64,000 nucleotides of DNA, taken from NCBI RefSeq assembly GCF_030811455.1, contig NZ_JAUSQU010000001.1:6324001-6388000 (forward strand). Direction: 5' to 3'. The notes under the pieces were generated by a model. That model saw nothing but the letters and a program-made list of their open reading frames with translations, ran no database searches and was not told the DNA's origin. The DNA comes from Streptosporangium lutulentum. GTDB taxonomy: Bacteria > Actinomycetota > Actinomycetes > Streptosporangiales > Streptosporangiaceae. Shown here in pieces: positions 45,093 to 54,746 of the stretch (its first letter is position 1; each line of letters opens with the position of its first letter). The translations under genes and the position numbers were made by a program.

Positions 45093-46104
45093 CGACCGTG
45101 TAAGGACCGGGCCGGCGGGTGACCTGACCTCACCCGCCGGCGCCGGCACCTCCAAGGATGTAGGTAAGAAGGCCGCCAGGACAAGCCGGACGCGCCAACC
45201 GCTGTCTTCCCGGTTGAAACGTGACTGGCAGTTGCTGCTGATGACGCTTCCCGCGATCGCCCTGCTGCTCGTTTTCCACTACGTGCCTCTGCTCGGCAAC
45301 GTCATCGCCTTCCAGGACTACTCGCCCTATGTCGGCATGAAGGACAGCCCCTGGGTCGGCCTGTCCAACTTCCAGTGGCTGCTGCTCGACGAGAGCTTCT
45401 GGGACGCGACCCTCAACACGCTGTCGATCACGGCCTTTCAGCTGATCTTCTACTTTCCCGTTCCGATCATGCTGGCCGTACTTCTCGACAGCGTGGTACG
45501 GCCCCGCCTGCGCCTGTTCGTCCAGGGCATCGTCTACATGCCGCACTTCTTCTCGTGGGTGCTGGTCGTGACGTTGTTCCAGCAGATGTTCGGCGGCGCC
45601 GGCGTGCTGTCGCAGACGCTGCGCAATCAGGGGTATGACGGCATCGATCTCATGACAAATCCGGATACGTTCATCGCGCTCGTGACGGCGGAGACGATCT
45701 GGAAGGACGCGGGCTGGGGAACGATCATATTCCTGGCCGCCCTGGCGGCCATCAACCAGAATCTCTACGAGGCCGCCGCCGTCGACGGCGCGAGCCGCTG
45801 GCGGCGGATGTGGCACATCACCCTGCCCGGCCTGCGACCGATCATCATCCTGCTCCTCATCCTCCGTCTCGGAGAGGCGCTGAACGTCGGCTTCGAACAG
45901 TTCTTCCTCCAGCGCGACGCGGTCGGCAGGGACGCCGCCGAGGTGCTGGACACCTTCGTGTACTGGCGCACGCTGCTGACCGGCGAGTGGAGCTACGGCG
46001 CGGCGGCGGGCCTGGTCAAGGGCCTGGTGGGACTGATCCTGATTCTGGTGGCCAACAAGGTCGCCCATCGGTTCGGCGAGGACGGGATCTACAAGCGATC
46101 ATGA
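45085..46104 (+). CDS. Sugar ABC importer permease 1 (LplB-like)
   Basis: A 339-residue inner-membrane subunit with about six helices. The ATPase-contact loop EAAAVDGASRWRRMWHITLPGLRP is the EAA motif of this class. A variable 45-residue N-terminal tail precedes the first helix. GTG 45085 overlaps the binding-protein stop by eight bases. Confidence 0.93.
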   Translation: MLSDRVRTGPAGDLTSPAGAGTSKDVGKKAARTSRTRQPLSSRLKRDWQLLLMTLPAIALLLVFHYVPLLGNVIAFQDYSPYVGMKDSPWVGLSNFQWLLLDESFWDATLNTLSITAFQLIFYFPVPIMLAVLLDSVVRPRLRLFVQGIVYMPHFFSWVLVVTLFQQMFGGAGVLSQTLRNQGYDGIDLMTNPDTFIALVTAETIWKDAGWGTIIFLAALAAINQNLYEAAAVDGASRWRRMWHITLPGLRPIIILLLILRLGEALNVGFEQFFLQRDAVGRDAAEVLDTFVYWRTLLTGEWSYGAAAGLVKGLVGLILILVANKVAHRFGEDGIYKRS

Positions 46105-47000
46105 CGACTCTTCCCCCCTGGGCCGAGCGGCCGAGCCGCGCCGGCGGGCTCGTCAAAGGGCTCCTCCTCACGCTCATCACGCTGTGCGTCCTGTTCCCGA
46201 TCTACATGGTCGTACTGACCAGCCTCTCCACGCAGGAGGCCGTGACCGAGGCCGGCGGCCTGGTCACGGTGCCCGGCGAGCTCTCCTTCGCCGCCTACGG
46301 GGAGCTCTTCTCCGGAGGGGTGGTGAGCAGGTCGGTCATGGTCAGCCTGGGCGTGACCCTCGTCGGCACGACGATCAGCCTGACCGTCACGGTGCTGGCC
46401 GCCTACGGCCTGTCGCGGCCGGGCTCCCTGCTGCACCGGCCGATGCTCTTCCTCGTCCTGCTGACGTTCCTGTTCGGCCCCGGGATGATCCCGAGCTACC
46501 TGCTGATCAGCTCTCTGGGACTCATCGACACGTACTGGTCCCTGATCCTGCCCGGCGCGGTCGCCGCGTTCAACCTCGTGGTGATGCGGTCGTTCTTCAT
46601 GAACATCCCCGCCGAGGTGACCGACAGCGCGCGCGTGGACGGCGCGAGCGAGTTCCGCATCCTGCTTCGGCTCGTGCTGCCGATGTCGAAGGGCGTCACC
46701 GCGGTCATCGGCCTGTTCTACGCGGTCGGCTACTGGAACTCGTTCTTCAACGCCGTCCTCTACCTGAACGACAACGCCAAGTGGCCCCTGCAGGTCGTGC
46801 TCCGGCAGTACGTGCTCCAGGGGCAGTCCCTGATCGTCGGCCAGACGGGAAACACCACGATCGCGGGCCAGCCGCTGCCCCCCAGCCTCGCGATCCAGAT
46901 GGCCATCGTCGTCATCGCGCTGCTCCCGGTGCTGTTCGTCTACCCGTTCGTCCAGCGGCACTTCACCAAGGGAGTGATCATCGGCGCCATCAAGGGCTGA
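46101..47000 (+). CDS. Sugar ABC importer permease 2 (LplC/YtcP-like)
   Basis: A 299-residue permease with six helices and the EAA-type loop DSARVDGASEFRILLRLVLPMSKG. The ATG overlaps the stop of permease 1 (ATGA), and it pairs with that subunit as a heterodimer. The last residues FTKGVIIGAIKG are characteristic of the LplC group. Confidence 0.94.
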   Translation: MTTLPPWAERPSRAGGLVKGLLLTLITLCVLFPIYMVVLTSLSTQEAVTEAGGLVTVPGELSFAAYGELFSGGVVSRSVMVSLGVTLVGTTISLTVTVLAAYGLSRPGSLLHRPMLFLVLLTFLFGPGMIPSYLLISSLGLIDTYWSLILPGAVAAFNLVVMRSFFMNIPAEVTDSARVDGASEFRILLRLVLPMSKGVTAVIGLFYAVGYWNSFFNAVLYLNDNAKWPLQVVLRQYVLQGQSLIVGQTGNTTIAGQPLPPSLAIQMAIVVIALLPVLFVYPFVQRHFTKGVIIGAIKG

Positions 47001-47189
47001 CGGAGAACGGCTCCTCGACGGACGGAGACCCGCGTACAGGCCTGGGCCGTATGGCCGGGGTCTTCGTCCGCAGGCACACGATTCCGAGCGTGTCAACGAA
47101 CAACCTGAAGTGGTCCGGGTCCGTCACGTGGTGGAGGCCGGCCGGCCCACAATCCCTCTTCCTGAGGATCGTCAGTCCGCCATCGTCTC

Positions 47190-47195
47190 TATACC
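47190..47195 (+). promoter_or_regulatory. -10 box of a probable leaderless mRNA
   Basis: TATACC lies eight bases before the ATG of the NarL-type regulator, and no Shine-Dalgarno is present. The transcript would begin at or next to the ATG. Confidence 0.5.
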
Positions 47196-47203
47196 CTGTC
47201 CTC

Positions 47204-47884
47204 ATGCCAGGCCCCCCCTTGACGATCAGGTTGATCATCGCGGACGATCAGGCCTTGATCCGGTTCGGCCTGCGGCTCATCGTGGAGACCGCCCCCGGCA
47301 TCGAGGTCGTCGGGGAGGCGTCCGACGGACTCCAGGCCGTCGCCGAGGCCCGGCGACTGCGGCCGGACGTGCTGCTGATGGACATCTCGATGCCGCGGCT
47401 GGACGGGCTCAGCGCCGCCCGGCGGCTGCTCGGCGATCCCCACCCGCCGAGGATCGTCATGCTGACCACCTTCGACACCGACGAGAACCTTCATGTCGCG
47501 CTGCGCACGGGGGTGAGCGGTTTCCTGCTCAAGAACTCGCCGCCGGAGCGGCTCCTGGAGGCGATCCGTGCGGCGACCGCCGGGGACGCGCTGATCGACC
47601 CGGCGGTCACCACACGGTTGATCGCCGCCTTCGCCGGCCGCCACGAACCCACCGCGCCACCGGAGCTGGCCACGCTCACCCCGCGCGAGTCACAGGTGCT
47701 GCTCCTGCTGGCCCGTGGCCTGGCCAATATGGAGATCGCCCGGGAACTGAACATCGGGGAGGCGACCGTACGGACCCACGTCATGCAGGTGCTGCGCAAG
47801 CTCGGGCTCCGCGACCGGGTGCAGGCCGTGGTGTTCGCCTACGAGGCCGGAGTGGTCCGGCCCGGGGCACAGGACCTGCCGTGA
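47204..47884 (+). CDS. NarL/LuxR-type response regulator
   Basis: A 226-residue regulator. The receiver has D60 in LLMDISMPRLDG and the late Lys in FLLKNSPP. A LuxR-type helix-turn-helix (TPRESQVLLLLARGLANMEIARELNIGEATVRTHVMQVLRKL) forms the C-terminus. The stop overlaps the kinase start (GTGA). It probably responds to the paired kinase; the target is unknown. Confidence 0.93.
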   Translation: MPGPPLTIRLIIADDQALIRFGLRLIVETAPGIEVVGEASDGLQAVAEARRLRPDVLLMDISMPRLDGLSAARRLLGDPHPPRIVMLTTFDTDENLHVALRTGVSGFLLKNSPPERLLEAIRAATAGDALIDPAVTTRLIAAFAGRHEPTAPPELATLTPRESQVLLLLARGLANMEIARELNIGEATVRTHVMQVLRKLGLRDRVQAVVFAYEAGVVRPGAQDLP

Positions 47885-49065
47885 CACATCCGGCGCTTCA
47901 AGGCTGGCGACCCACCCTGCTCGATCTGCTGCTCTCCCTCGCCGTGGTGGTCGCAGGCCTGGTCGAGTCGTTCGGTCGCCAAGGGCCGCTGCCCGGGCAG
48001 ATCGACCACCCGGTGCCGCTGGCGGCGGGCGCGGTCGCCGCCGGGGCACTGCTGCTGTTCCGGCGCAGGTTCCCGACGACCATACTGCTTCTGCTGACCG
48101 CGGACGGCTATGCGGTACGGGTGGTCACCGACGCCGGTTACTACGCCGCCTGGCACTTCTACTCCACGCTCATTTTGGTGCACACCGTGGCCAGCGCGGC
48201 GGAGCTGCGCAGCCGGCGCGGCCTGGGAGGGCTGGCGTGCGTGCTGACCACGTACGGCTACCTGCAGACCTTCCAGCACAACGACATGGCCGAAGTGCTG
48301 ATCAGCGCCATCTTCATGGGCGTGGCGTACACCAGCGGCATCCTGCTGCGCCGCCAGATCGACCAGACGATGCGGCTCACCGTCCACACCACGCGGTTGG
48401 AGCTGGAGCGCGAGGAACGAGCTCGGTGGGCCGTGACGGAAGAGCGCAACCGGATCGCCCGCGAGCTGCACGACGTCATCTCACACAACGTGAGCCTGAT
48501 GACCCTGCACACCGGAGGGGTGCGGATGCTGCTCGGCGACGACCGGGCGCGGGAGCGCGACCTGCTGCTCGGCGTCGAACGGGCCGGGCGGGAGGCGGTC
48601 GAGGAACTGCGGCTCATGCTGGGGATGCTCCGCGGCGCGGACGGCAACGATCCCGAGGCCCTCCAGCCGAGCCTGGACCGCCTGAACGACCTGGTCGCTC
48701 AGGTCGGGAAGGCCGGGCTGGAGGTCCGCCTGCGGATCGTCGGGGAGCCTTACCCGCTGTCACCGGGCCTCGACCAGTCGGCCTACCGGGTGATCCAGGA
48801 GGCCCTGACGAACGTGATCAAGCACGCCCACGCCGCCAAGGCCGAGGTCGTCATCGGGTACGACCGGGCGGAGCTCAGTGTGGAGGTCACCGACGACGGT
48901 ATCGGTCACCCGCCGGGCGGTGGGCACGGGACGGGACACGGCCTGATCGGGATGCGGGAACGGACCGCGATGTACGGCGGTGCTCTGGTTACCGGTCCCG
49001 TCCCGGGCGGCGGCTACCGCGTGTCCGCCAGGTTCTCGCCCACCGGTTTGCCGGCGGCTTCCTGA
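47881..49065 (+). CDS. NarL-type sensor histidine kinase
   Basis: A 394-residue membrane kinase. Four to five helices in the first 160 residues have no large outside loop, suggesting signal detection in or near the membrane. A coiled stretch leads to the HisKA_3 motif with H197 in ARELHDVISHNVS, and the ATP-binding domain has ALTNVIKHAHA and GHGLIGMRER. GTG start overlaps the regulator stop. Its 3' end overlaps the opposing membrane-protein gene by 52 bases. Confidence 0.92.
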   Translation: MTHPALQGWRPTLLDLLLSLAVVVAGLVESFGRQGPLPGQIDHPVPLAAGAVAAGALLLFRRRFPTTILLLLTADGYAVRVVTDAGYYAAWHFYSTLILVHTVASAAELRSRRGLGGLACVLTTYGYLQTFQHNDMAEVLISAIFMGVAYTSGILLRRQIDQTMRLTVHTTRLELEREERARWAVTEERNRIARELHDVISHNVSLMTLHTGGVRMLLGDDRARERDLLLGVERAGREAVEELRLMLGMLRGADGNDPEALQPSLDRLNDLVAQVGKAGLEVRLRIVGEPYPLSPGLDQSAYRVIQEALTNVIKHAHAAKAEVVIGYDRAELSVEVTDDGIGHPPGGGHGTGHGLIGMRERTAMYGGALVTGPVPGGGYRVSARFSPTGLPAAS

Positions 49066-49715
49066 ACGACGGCCCCGCCGGACCATTCGACATCGGCCAT
49101 CCGCAGCAGCCGCAACCCGATGACCCCGGAGCCCGCCAGGTAGAGCAGGCCGCCCACCGACGTGCCGATCGGGAAGATCGGTGCCCCCAGGATGCCCGCG
49201 AGCATCGCGAAGGGAGACCACCAGGGCGCGTGGCGTGCGTGGGCCAGCGCCAGGCCGAGCAGGAAAAGGCCGAGCAGCCCGGCGAAGCCCGGGATCTGGA
49301 ACCCCCAGCGAGCTCCGGCGTCGGCGAATGCCTCGTCCGCGAGCTTGGCCCCTTCGGCCGGTGGCAGTGCGCGTTCGAGACGGGAGTAGAAGAAGTCGCC
49401 GAGCATCAGCCCGGAGAAGTTCACGATGCCGAGCAGCGCGAGACCACCGGCGATATGACCGAACAGGACCCCGCGATGCCGGATGAGGTGAATCATCCCG
49501 ATGATGCCCGGGATCAGCAGGACCCAGCTCCAGTGCAGCAGCGAGGCACTGACCGAGACCTGTTCCGGGTACCTGCCGTAGACGCCGACGGTGTCACCCC
49601 CCTGCCTGATCGCCGGGTCCGCGACGAGACCCGCCACGTAAACGAGAGGCGCGGCGAGCAGGCAGATCCCGGCCGCGGACCTGCGCAATGTGTGTGAATC
49701 GGAAAGCACCGACAT
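49014..49715 (-). CDS. Multi-TM membrane protein, DUF4386-like
   Basis: A 233-residue protein with about six hydrophobic helices (AAGICLLAAPLVYVAGLVA, HWSWVLLIPGIIGMIHLI, GLALLGIVNFSGLMLG and later ones). It resembles small DUF4386-type membrane proteins; function unknown. AAGGAAGG precedes ATG 49715. It is transcribed toward the kinase gene and overlaps it at the 3' ends. Confidence 0.75.
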   Translation of the reverse strand: MSVLSDSHTLRRSAAGICLLAAPLVYVAGLVADPAIRQGGDTVGVYGRYPEQVSVSASLLHWSWVLLIPGIIGMIHLIRHRGVLFGHIAGGLALLGIVNFSGLMLGDFFYSRLERALPPAEGAKLADEAFADAGARWGFQIPGFAGLLGLFLLGLALAHARHAPWWSPFAMLAGILGAPIFPIGTSVGGLLYLAGSGVIGLRLLRMADVEWSGGAVVQEAAGKPVGENLADTR

Positions 49716-49862
49716 GAGACCTTCCTTGCGTGTCCGGCCCACCGGAGGCAGGCGGGTGGAGACGGAACGTTAGGCGGCGGCGATGCCCCGCCGCCTCCAC
49801 CGCACGGGCTACCGGCCGTCCGCATCCTGTTGGGCGGCGTTTTCGCGGAGAGCCGGGAGAGG

Positions 49863-51116
49863 TCAGGGGCGGCGGCCCGGGGCCAGGGGCACGCCCAGCA
49901 GAGGTGCCAGCGCGGCGACGGCCCACACCACGCTCCACGAGGACTGCTCAAGCAGGACGGGGATGGCCAGGGGGACGACGAAGCCCACGGTGAAGAGTGT
50001 CGTCCCCTCCAGGCCGAGTGCCGCGCCCGCCCGGCGGGCGCCCGCCATGGTGGCGATCTCGGTGTAGGCGACGCCGTGCCAGGCGTTGGCGAGCACTCCC
50101 CCGGCGGCGAGCGCGGAGGCGGTGAGGAGGACGGGCGCGCCGGCGAGGGTGAGACCGGCCGCGCAGGCGATCACGACACCCGACAGCGCGCCGACCGTCC
50201 GGAAGTAGCCCCGGCGGTTGCCGTGCCTGTCGGTGTACCGGCCGCTCCAGACGCGCGCCGCCCCACCGCCGAGCTGTCCCACCAGGACGACCAGGGGGCC
50301 CGCGACCGCTCCGGCGTGCTCCGCGTCGTGCAGGAAGATCGCGGCGAAGGTGAGGACGGCCATCTGGGGGACGGACAGCAGGGCGCTCGCCAGCGCGAGG
50401 CGCCAGACCTCCCGGCTCCGGAGCGGCGAGCGCTCCCGCACCGGCTCGCCCGCCGTTCCCCCGCCGCCCTGTGGCGCGTCGTCGGGCTCGTGGAGCCACT
50501 TCCAGGTCGCCACCGCCGTGACCAGGCAGAACGCGGCCAGCACGGCGTAGACCGGGCGGAAGCCGTGACTCGCGGCGAGCCACGGCAGCAGGGCGACCCC
50601 GACGGCGCCGCCCACGGGGATCGCGGTCTGGCGGATGCTCATCGCGAGGCCCCGCTGCCCCTCCCGGAACCAGGTCATGACCGCGCGCCCGGACGACCCG
50701 TTGACGCTGCCTCCGAGGACACCGGCGAGCAGCAGCCCCGCCGCGAGCAGCGGCATCGGAGGCCGGCCGTCGCCGGTGGGGACGACGGCGAGGCTCATGA
50801 GCACGAGCAGCGCGCCGGTGGAGATCAGCCCGGTCAGCAGGATCCGCCGGTCACCGAAGCGGTCGGTCAGCAGCCCCCACACGATGTCGGACGCCGCGAC
50901 GCCCAGCGCGGTACAGCCCAGGACCAGGCCCAGCTCCCCGGTCGACAGGCCGTAGTCGGCCCGCATCGTGATCGCCGTGACCGGGATACCGGAGAACATC
51001 GCGGAGAAACTCGCCTGCGCGGCCACGCCGACGCCGAGGATGACCCAGCGGTGCTCCGGCCCGAGGGGTGGTCTCCGGCGCGGCGTCTCCGGCACCTGGT
51101 CTGTGTGAGTGGGCAC
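49863..51116 (-). CDS. MFS transporter
   Basis: A 417-residue major facilitator with about twelve helices; the loop 2-3 motif is LLTDRFGDRRIL. It resembles CynX/NNP-like or drug-type exporters, without a clear substrate. GTG 51116 has AGGGGAG upstream. It diverges from the CGNR regulator across a short gap with inverted repeats, the typical layout of a repressor and its efflux or uptake pump. Confidence 0.88.
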   Translation of the reverse strand: MPTHTDQVPETPRRRPPLGPEHRWVILGVGVAAQASFSAMFSGIPVTAITMRADYGLSTGELGLVLGCTALGVAASDIVWGLLTDRFGDRRILLTGLISTGALLVLMSLAVVPTGDGRPPMPLLAAGLLLAGVLGGSVNGSSGRAVMTWFREGQRGLAMSIRQTAIPVGGAVGVALLPWLAASHGFRPVYAVLAAFCLVTAVATWKWLHEPDDAPQGGGGTAGEPVRERSPLRSREVWRLALASALLSVPQMAVLTFAAIFLHDAEHAGAVAGPLVVLVGQLGGGAARVWSGRYTDRHGNRRGYFRTVGALSGVVIACAAGLTLAGAPVLLTASALAAGGVLANAWHGVAYTEIATMAGARRAGAALGLEGTTLFTVGFVVPLAIPVLLEQSSWSVVWAVAALAPLLGVPLAPGRRP

Positions 51117-51134
51117 GGGCTCCCCTAAGGCAAA

Positions 51135-51195
51135 TAACCGTTAAATGAGGTTACTCACCTTGGCAACACTGTCCATAACCTGTCAATACAGTTAT
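51135..51195. promoter_or_regulatory. Inverted repeats in the MFS/CGNR divergent promoter
   Basis: TAACC-N9-GGTTA (51135-51153) and the longer ATAACCTG-N6-CAGTTAT (51175-51195). The second overlaps the -10-like TATGCT (51193-51198) of the CGNR gene. The two are plausible operators. Confidence 0.5.
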
Positions 51196-51204
51196 GCTGA
51201 AGTC

Positions 51205-51744
51205 GTGGACTTCACCTTCATCAGCGGGAACCCGGGCCTCGACCTCGCCGGCACCGTCGGGCACCGGCGGCACGAGCGATGGGAGCTGCTGGAGTCACCG
51301 GAGGACCTGGCCCGATGGACGGTCTCGGCCGGGCTGCTCGACGCGCCGCCCGCCGTGGACCCGGCCGAGCTCGTCGCGGCGCGGACCCTCCGGGAGGCGA
51401 TCTACCGGCTGGCCCGTGCGAGCTGCGACGGGACCGAGTACGGCCGGGCGGATCGCGAGCTGCTCAACCAGGCCGCGGCGGGGATGCCGGTGGGCGTCCG
51501 CCTCGGCGACGGGGCCCGCGTCGAGCGCGCAGGCGACCTGGCGACCGCGATGACCACCGTGGCGAGAGACGCGGTCGAGCTTCTCGGCGGCCCGTCCGCC
51601 CGGGACATCCGAGAGTGCGACGAGGAACGGTGCACCCGCCTGTACGTGGACGGCTCCCGGCGCGGCTCGCGCCGCTGGTGCGACATGCGCGAGTGCGGCA
51701 ACCGGGCCAAGGCCGCCGCCTTCCGCGCCCGGCACCGCCTCTGA
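51205..51744 (+). CDS. CGNR zinc-finger regulator (ABATE domain)
   Basis: A 179-residue protein. The N-terminal part (VDFTFISGNPGLDLAGTV) is the ABATE stress-response domain. The C-terminus is a CGNR zinc finger with C138, C143, C159 and C164 and the ECGNRAKAAAFRARH signature, which binds DNA in related regulators. GTG 51205 is only six bases after a -10-like sequence, so the mRNA is probably leaderless. Likely controls the divergent transporter. Confidence 0.9.
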   Translation: MDFTFISGNPGLDLAGTVGHRRHERWELLESPEDLARWTVSAGLLDAPPAVDPAELVAARTLREAIYRLARASCDGTEYGRADRELLNQAAAGMPVGVRLGDGARVERAGDLATAMTTVARDAVELLGGPSARDIRECDEERCTRLYVDGSRRGSRRWCDMRECGNRAKAAAFRARHRL

Positions 51745-51798
51745 CCTCCCTCGCCGAAGGCTGGACCCGCCCTCCGCTCCCCGACGGTCGTCATCGGG

Positions 51799-52452
51799 CT
51801 AGAGCCCCTTCCCGCCTCCGAAGGCCTTGACCTGGCACTCGTTCTGGATCTTCTCGATGTCCACCCCGTTCCCCGGGATGCTGTCGTACGTCCAGGAGAT
51901 CTCGTTGGGGTCCGAGCCGGTGGCCGGAACGACGCGCACCTTGAATCCGTAACCCTTCATGCACTTCACCTGGGCTCTGACGGCGTCGGCGTAGTGCGGG
52001 TTCGTCTTGGGATTCATCTCCGGCGGCAGGAGCGGAACCTTGTCCTCGCACGCCTTCGCCGCGGCCTCTGCCGCCTTGATGCCCGCGGCGCTGGGAGCGC
52101 TGTTCGTCTTGGCCGGCATTCCATGGTTCTTCAGGCAGGTGGCGTATGCCTGCCGGTACTTCGTCACCTCCTCCGGAGAGCTGTCCAGCCGTAGCTGGGG
52201 GCGGTCGTCGTCCGCGGCGGGCTTCTTCGACGAGCCGGCATTCGCCGTGCCGGCACCGCCGCCGGCGGCTTCGCCGGGGGATTCACTGACCATCGAGGCG
52301 ACGCCGTCGTCCTTGGCCGCGGCGCTGCCGCCCGAGTCGGCGCCGCCGCACGCGGTGAGCAGGAAGGAGCCGGCGAGCGCCACGGCGGCGAGGACGGCGA
52401 CGCGTTTCACGGGGGTCCTGGTGGCGGTGACGTGACCGGTGGAAAGAGTCAT
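51799..52452 (-). CDS. Lipoprotein near the efflux operon
   Basis: A 217-residue secreted protein with a signal peptide ending in lipobox LTAC (Cys about 34), a low-complexity Gly/Ala region, and then a domain with three spaced cysteines (YATCLKNHGMP, AAKACEDKVP, VKCMKGYGF). The CxxxHG-like spacing recurs in small actinobacterial lipoproteins of unknown role. ATG 52452 fits the signal peptide. A response-regulator-like direct repeat lies just upstream and suggests control by the OmpR-type pair. Confidence 0.8.
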   Translation of the reverse strand: MTLSTGHVTATRTPVKRVAVLAAVALAGSFLLTACGGADSGGSAAAKDDGVASMVSESPGEAAGGGAGTANAGSSKKPAADDDRPQLRLDSSPEEVTKYRQAYATCLKNHGMPAKTNSAPSAAGIKAAEAAAKACEDKVPLLPPEMNPKTNPHYADAVRAQVKCMKGYGFKVRVVPATGSDPNEISWTYDSIPGNGVDIEKIQNECQVKAFGGGKGL

Positions 52453-52476
52453 GCGGAAGAGGATGCAGGGCCGATG

Positions 52477-52498
52477 TGAGGAACCTGTCAGGGAGCGG
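52477..52498. promoter_or_regulatory. OmpR-type direct repeat upstream of the lipoprotein
   Basis: TGAGGAACCTG-TCAGGGAGCGG gives two 11-bp units sharing (T/C)AGG-A-C. The core GAGGAACCTGTCAGG nearly equals the site upstream of the response regulator gene at 56055. Confidence 0.65.
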
Positions 52499-52632
52499 TG
52501 AGATTGTCTTGTGCCCTTCGACGGGGCACGAACGGATCCGCGACCGGCCCCATCGGGACCTGGCAGGTCGTACGGCCCGCACCACCCGAGGACCTGGTCC
52601 ACCGGTGCCGGCGAAGGGGACGATCCTGTGAG

Positions 52633-53898
52633 TCAGGGTGCGGCCAGGGCCTCGGTGGGGGTCAGCCGTGACGCGCGAACCGACGGGTACACGCCGGCCA
52701 GCATGCCGACCACCACCGCGCCGCCGATCCCGCCGGCCACCGCCACCGCGGGGATGACCGGGGGCCATCCCTGGTAGGCCGCGTAACCGAGGGTCGCCGC
52801 CACGCCCAGTGCGGTGCCGATCACACCGCCGAGTCCGGACAGCGCCACCGACTCGGTGAGGAACTGGGCGCGGATCTGGCCGCGGGACGCGCCCAGCGCC
52901 CGCCGCAGGCCGATCTCGCGCCGGCGTTCCAGCACCGAGACGACCATGGTGTTGGCCACCCCGATTCCGCCCACCAGCAGGGCGACGCCGGCCAGCCCGA
53001 GGAACAGCGCGGAGAAGGTGCTCTCGGTCACGCGTTTGGCGGCGAGAGCGTCGGAGGGCCGGCTGACCTGGACCAGGTCGGGAAGCTCGGGGTGGAGGGT
53101 GGCGGGCAGCACCTCCCGCACGTCCTCCAGCGCGTCCTCTTTGACCTGCGTGTAGATGACCGTGGGGTGGCCGTCGAAGCGCAGGAGGTGGCGGGCGGCC
53201 TCCCAGCCGACCAGGACGGAGCGTTCTATGTCGGGGGCCAGCGGCATCGGGCCGAGGATGCCGGTGACGGTGAACCAGTGCTCGCCGATGAACACCTGCG
53301 GGGGTTCCCCGCCGGGCGCCAGGTCGTTGATTCCCAGACGGCCGGCGGCGACGTAGCCGAGGACCACGATGGGAAAATCGTCGGTCGCGGCGCTGAGGAA
53401 CTTTCCCGTCTGGACGGTCCCGTTGATCGCGTCGAGCAGGTTGGCCCGGCTCGCGAGCACGCTGATCCCGGCGGAGTCGCCGGCGTCCGCCTTGTCCGAG
53501 CGGGCCAGGGCCGCGTGGGTGTTGGCGACCGCACTCGCCACCGTGACGGGTGCGATGCGGGCGGCCATGCCGTCCGCCTCTTCCGGCAGCAGGACCGGCG
53601 GGTCCTGGTCGGACATGGGTTCGGCGCGCAGCACGTTGGTGCCGAGCGCGGAAAGCTCGTCGAGCAGGGCCTTCTGGCTGGAGGCCGGGATGCCCGTCAC
53701 GATGATCAGGGTGGCGATCCCGATCGAGACCCCCAGGGCGGACAGCGCGGCCCGCGCCTTCCGGGTGCGGATGCCCAGCAGGCCGAGCCGCAGCACGTCG
53801 GCCGGCGCCAGCCGTACCGGCCGGCGCCGTGCCACGGTCTCCGCGGTGCCGTCCGCGCCGCTCCCCCGGGCCGGAAGATCTGGGAGAACGTCCGTCAT
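52633..53898 (-). CDS. MacB/FtsX-type ABC permease
   Basis: A 421-residue protein with one N-terminal helix, a large outside MacB-PCD domain (about 75-280) and three C-terminal helices ([23 protein letters not shown], then two more). The loop [17 protein letters not shown] is the class signature. ATG overlaps the ATPase stop. Mechanotransmission permease for efflux or lipoprotein-like cargo; the substrate is unknown. Confidence 0.92.
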   Translation of the reverse strand: MTDVLPDLPARGSGADGTAETVARRRPVRLAPADVLRLGLLGIRTRKARAALSALGVSIGIATLIIVTGIPASSQKALLDELSALGTNVLRAEPMSDQDPPVLLPEEADGMAARIAPVTVASAVANTHAALARSDKADAGDSAGISVLASRANLLDAINGTVQTGKFLSAATDDFPIVVLGYVAAGRLGINDLAPGGEPPQVFIGEHWFTVTGILGPMPLAPDIERSVLVGWEAARHLLRFDGHPTVIYTQVKEDALEDVREVLPATLHPELPDLVQVSRPSDALAAKRVTESTFSALFLGLAGVALLVGGIGVANTMVVSVLERRREIGLRRALGASRGQIRAQFLTESVALSGLGGVIGTALGVAATLGYAAYQGWPPVIPAVAVAGGIGGAVVVGMLAGVYPSVRASRLTPTEALAAP

Positions 53899-54746
53899 GT
53901 CCTGCCCCCTCGGTGCGTGTCGCTCATGATGCGGCCGTCGCGGATCTCCACCCGCCGGGGCAGCCGCGCCGCGATGTCCCGGTCGTGGGTGATGACCGCG
54001 ATGGTGGACCCCTCGCCGTTCAGAGTGGTCAGCAGTTCGAGCACGGCCTGGCCGTTGGCGGTGTCGAGGGCCCCGGTCGGCTCGTCGGCGAGGATCAGCG
54101 CGGGCTCGTTGACCAGGGCCCGGGCGATGGCGACCCGTTGCCGCTCGCCGCCGGAGAGCTGGTGTGGCAGGTGCCCGACCCGGTGGGCCAGGCCCACGCG
54201 CGCCAGTGCCTCCAGCGCCAGCGGACGACGCCTGCGGTGCGGCACCCCGGCGTAGAGCAGTCCGGTCGCCACGTTCTCGGCGGCGCTGAGCCCGTCGGTG
54301 AGGTGGAACTGCTGGAAGACGAAACCAAGCAGCCGTCCGCGCAGCGCGGACAGCAGGCGGTCGGACAGGGTGGAGACGTTCTGCCCGCCGATCTCCACGG
54401 TGCCGCTGGTGGGCAGATCGAGCGTGCCCATGATGTTCAGCAGCGTGGACTTGCCCGATCCGGACGGGCCGAGGATGGCGAGCAGCTCGCCTTCCTCGAT
54501 CACCAGCGAGACGTCGTCCAGTGCGGTGACCCCGCCCGGATACGTCTTGCTCGCCCGGTGGACCCGCAGGACGGGTGTGGCCGGCGCGGACCCCGTGCGC
54601 GTCGGCCGGAACCGCGCGTCGCGCGGGTCCGACGTGGACCCCGCGGGCATCGGCGGAACGGACGAGTCCGGCGCGGACCCCGTACGCGCCGGTTGAACCC
54701 GTGGAGCGGGCGAATCCGATGCGGAGCCCGGACGCGCCGGGCTCAT
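53895..54746 (-). CDS. MacB/LolD-type ABC ATPase with repeat N-terminus
   Basis: A 283-residue ATPase. The first 60 residues are Pro/Ser/Ala-rich repeats of about 16 residues ([30 protein letters not shown]) not found in the family. From residue 60 it is a standard LolD/MacB domain with Walker A GPSGSGKS (93-100), [16 protein letters not shown], and [11 protein letters not shown] overlaps the adaptor stop (ATGA); a start inside the repeats cannot be excluded. Confidence 0.93.
   Translation of the reverse strand: MSPARPGSASDSPAPRVQPARTGSAPDSSVPPMPAGSTSDPRDARFRPTRTGSAPATPVLRVHRASKTYPGGVTALDDVSLVIEEGELLAILGPSGSGKSTLLNIMGTLDLPTSGTVEIGGQNVSTLSDRLLSALRGRLLGFVFQQFHLTDGLSAAENVATGLLYAGVPHRRRRPLALEALARVGLAHRVGHLPHQLSGGERQRVAIARALVNEPALILADEPTGALDTANGQAVLELLTTLNGEGSTIAVITHDRDIAARLPRRVEIRDGRIMSDTHRGGRT
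54595..54740. repeat. Degenerate 45-48-bp repeats in the ATPase 5' end
   Basis: Units ggcgcggaccccgt(g/a)cgcg(t/c)c alternate with spacers and encode the PAR(P/T)GSA repeats. Confidence 0.75.

Noticed and set aside
51194-51553. ATG-started frame at the CGNR promoter
   Set aside because: Different frame from the CGNR protein with Ser/Arg/Pro-rich nonsense translation; GTG 51205 gives a complete ABATE-CGNR protein.
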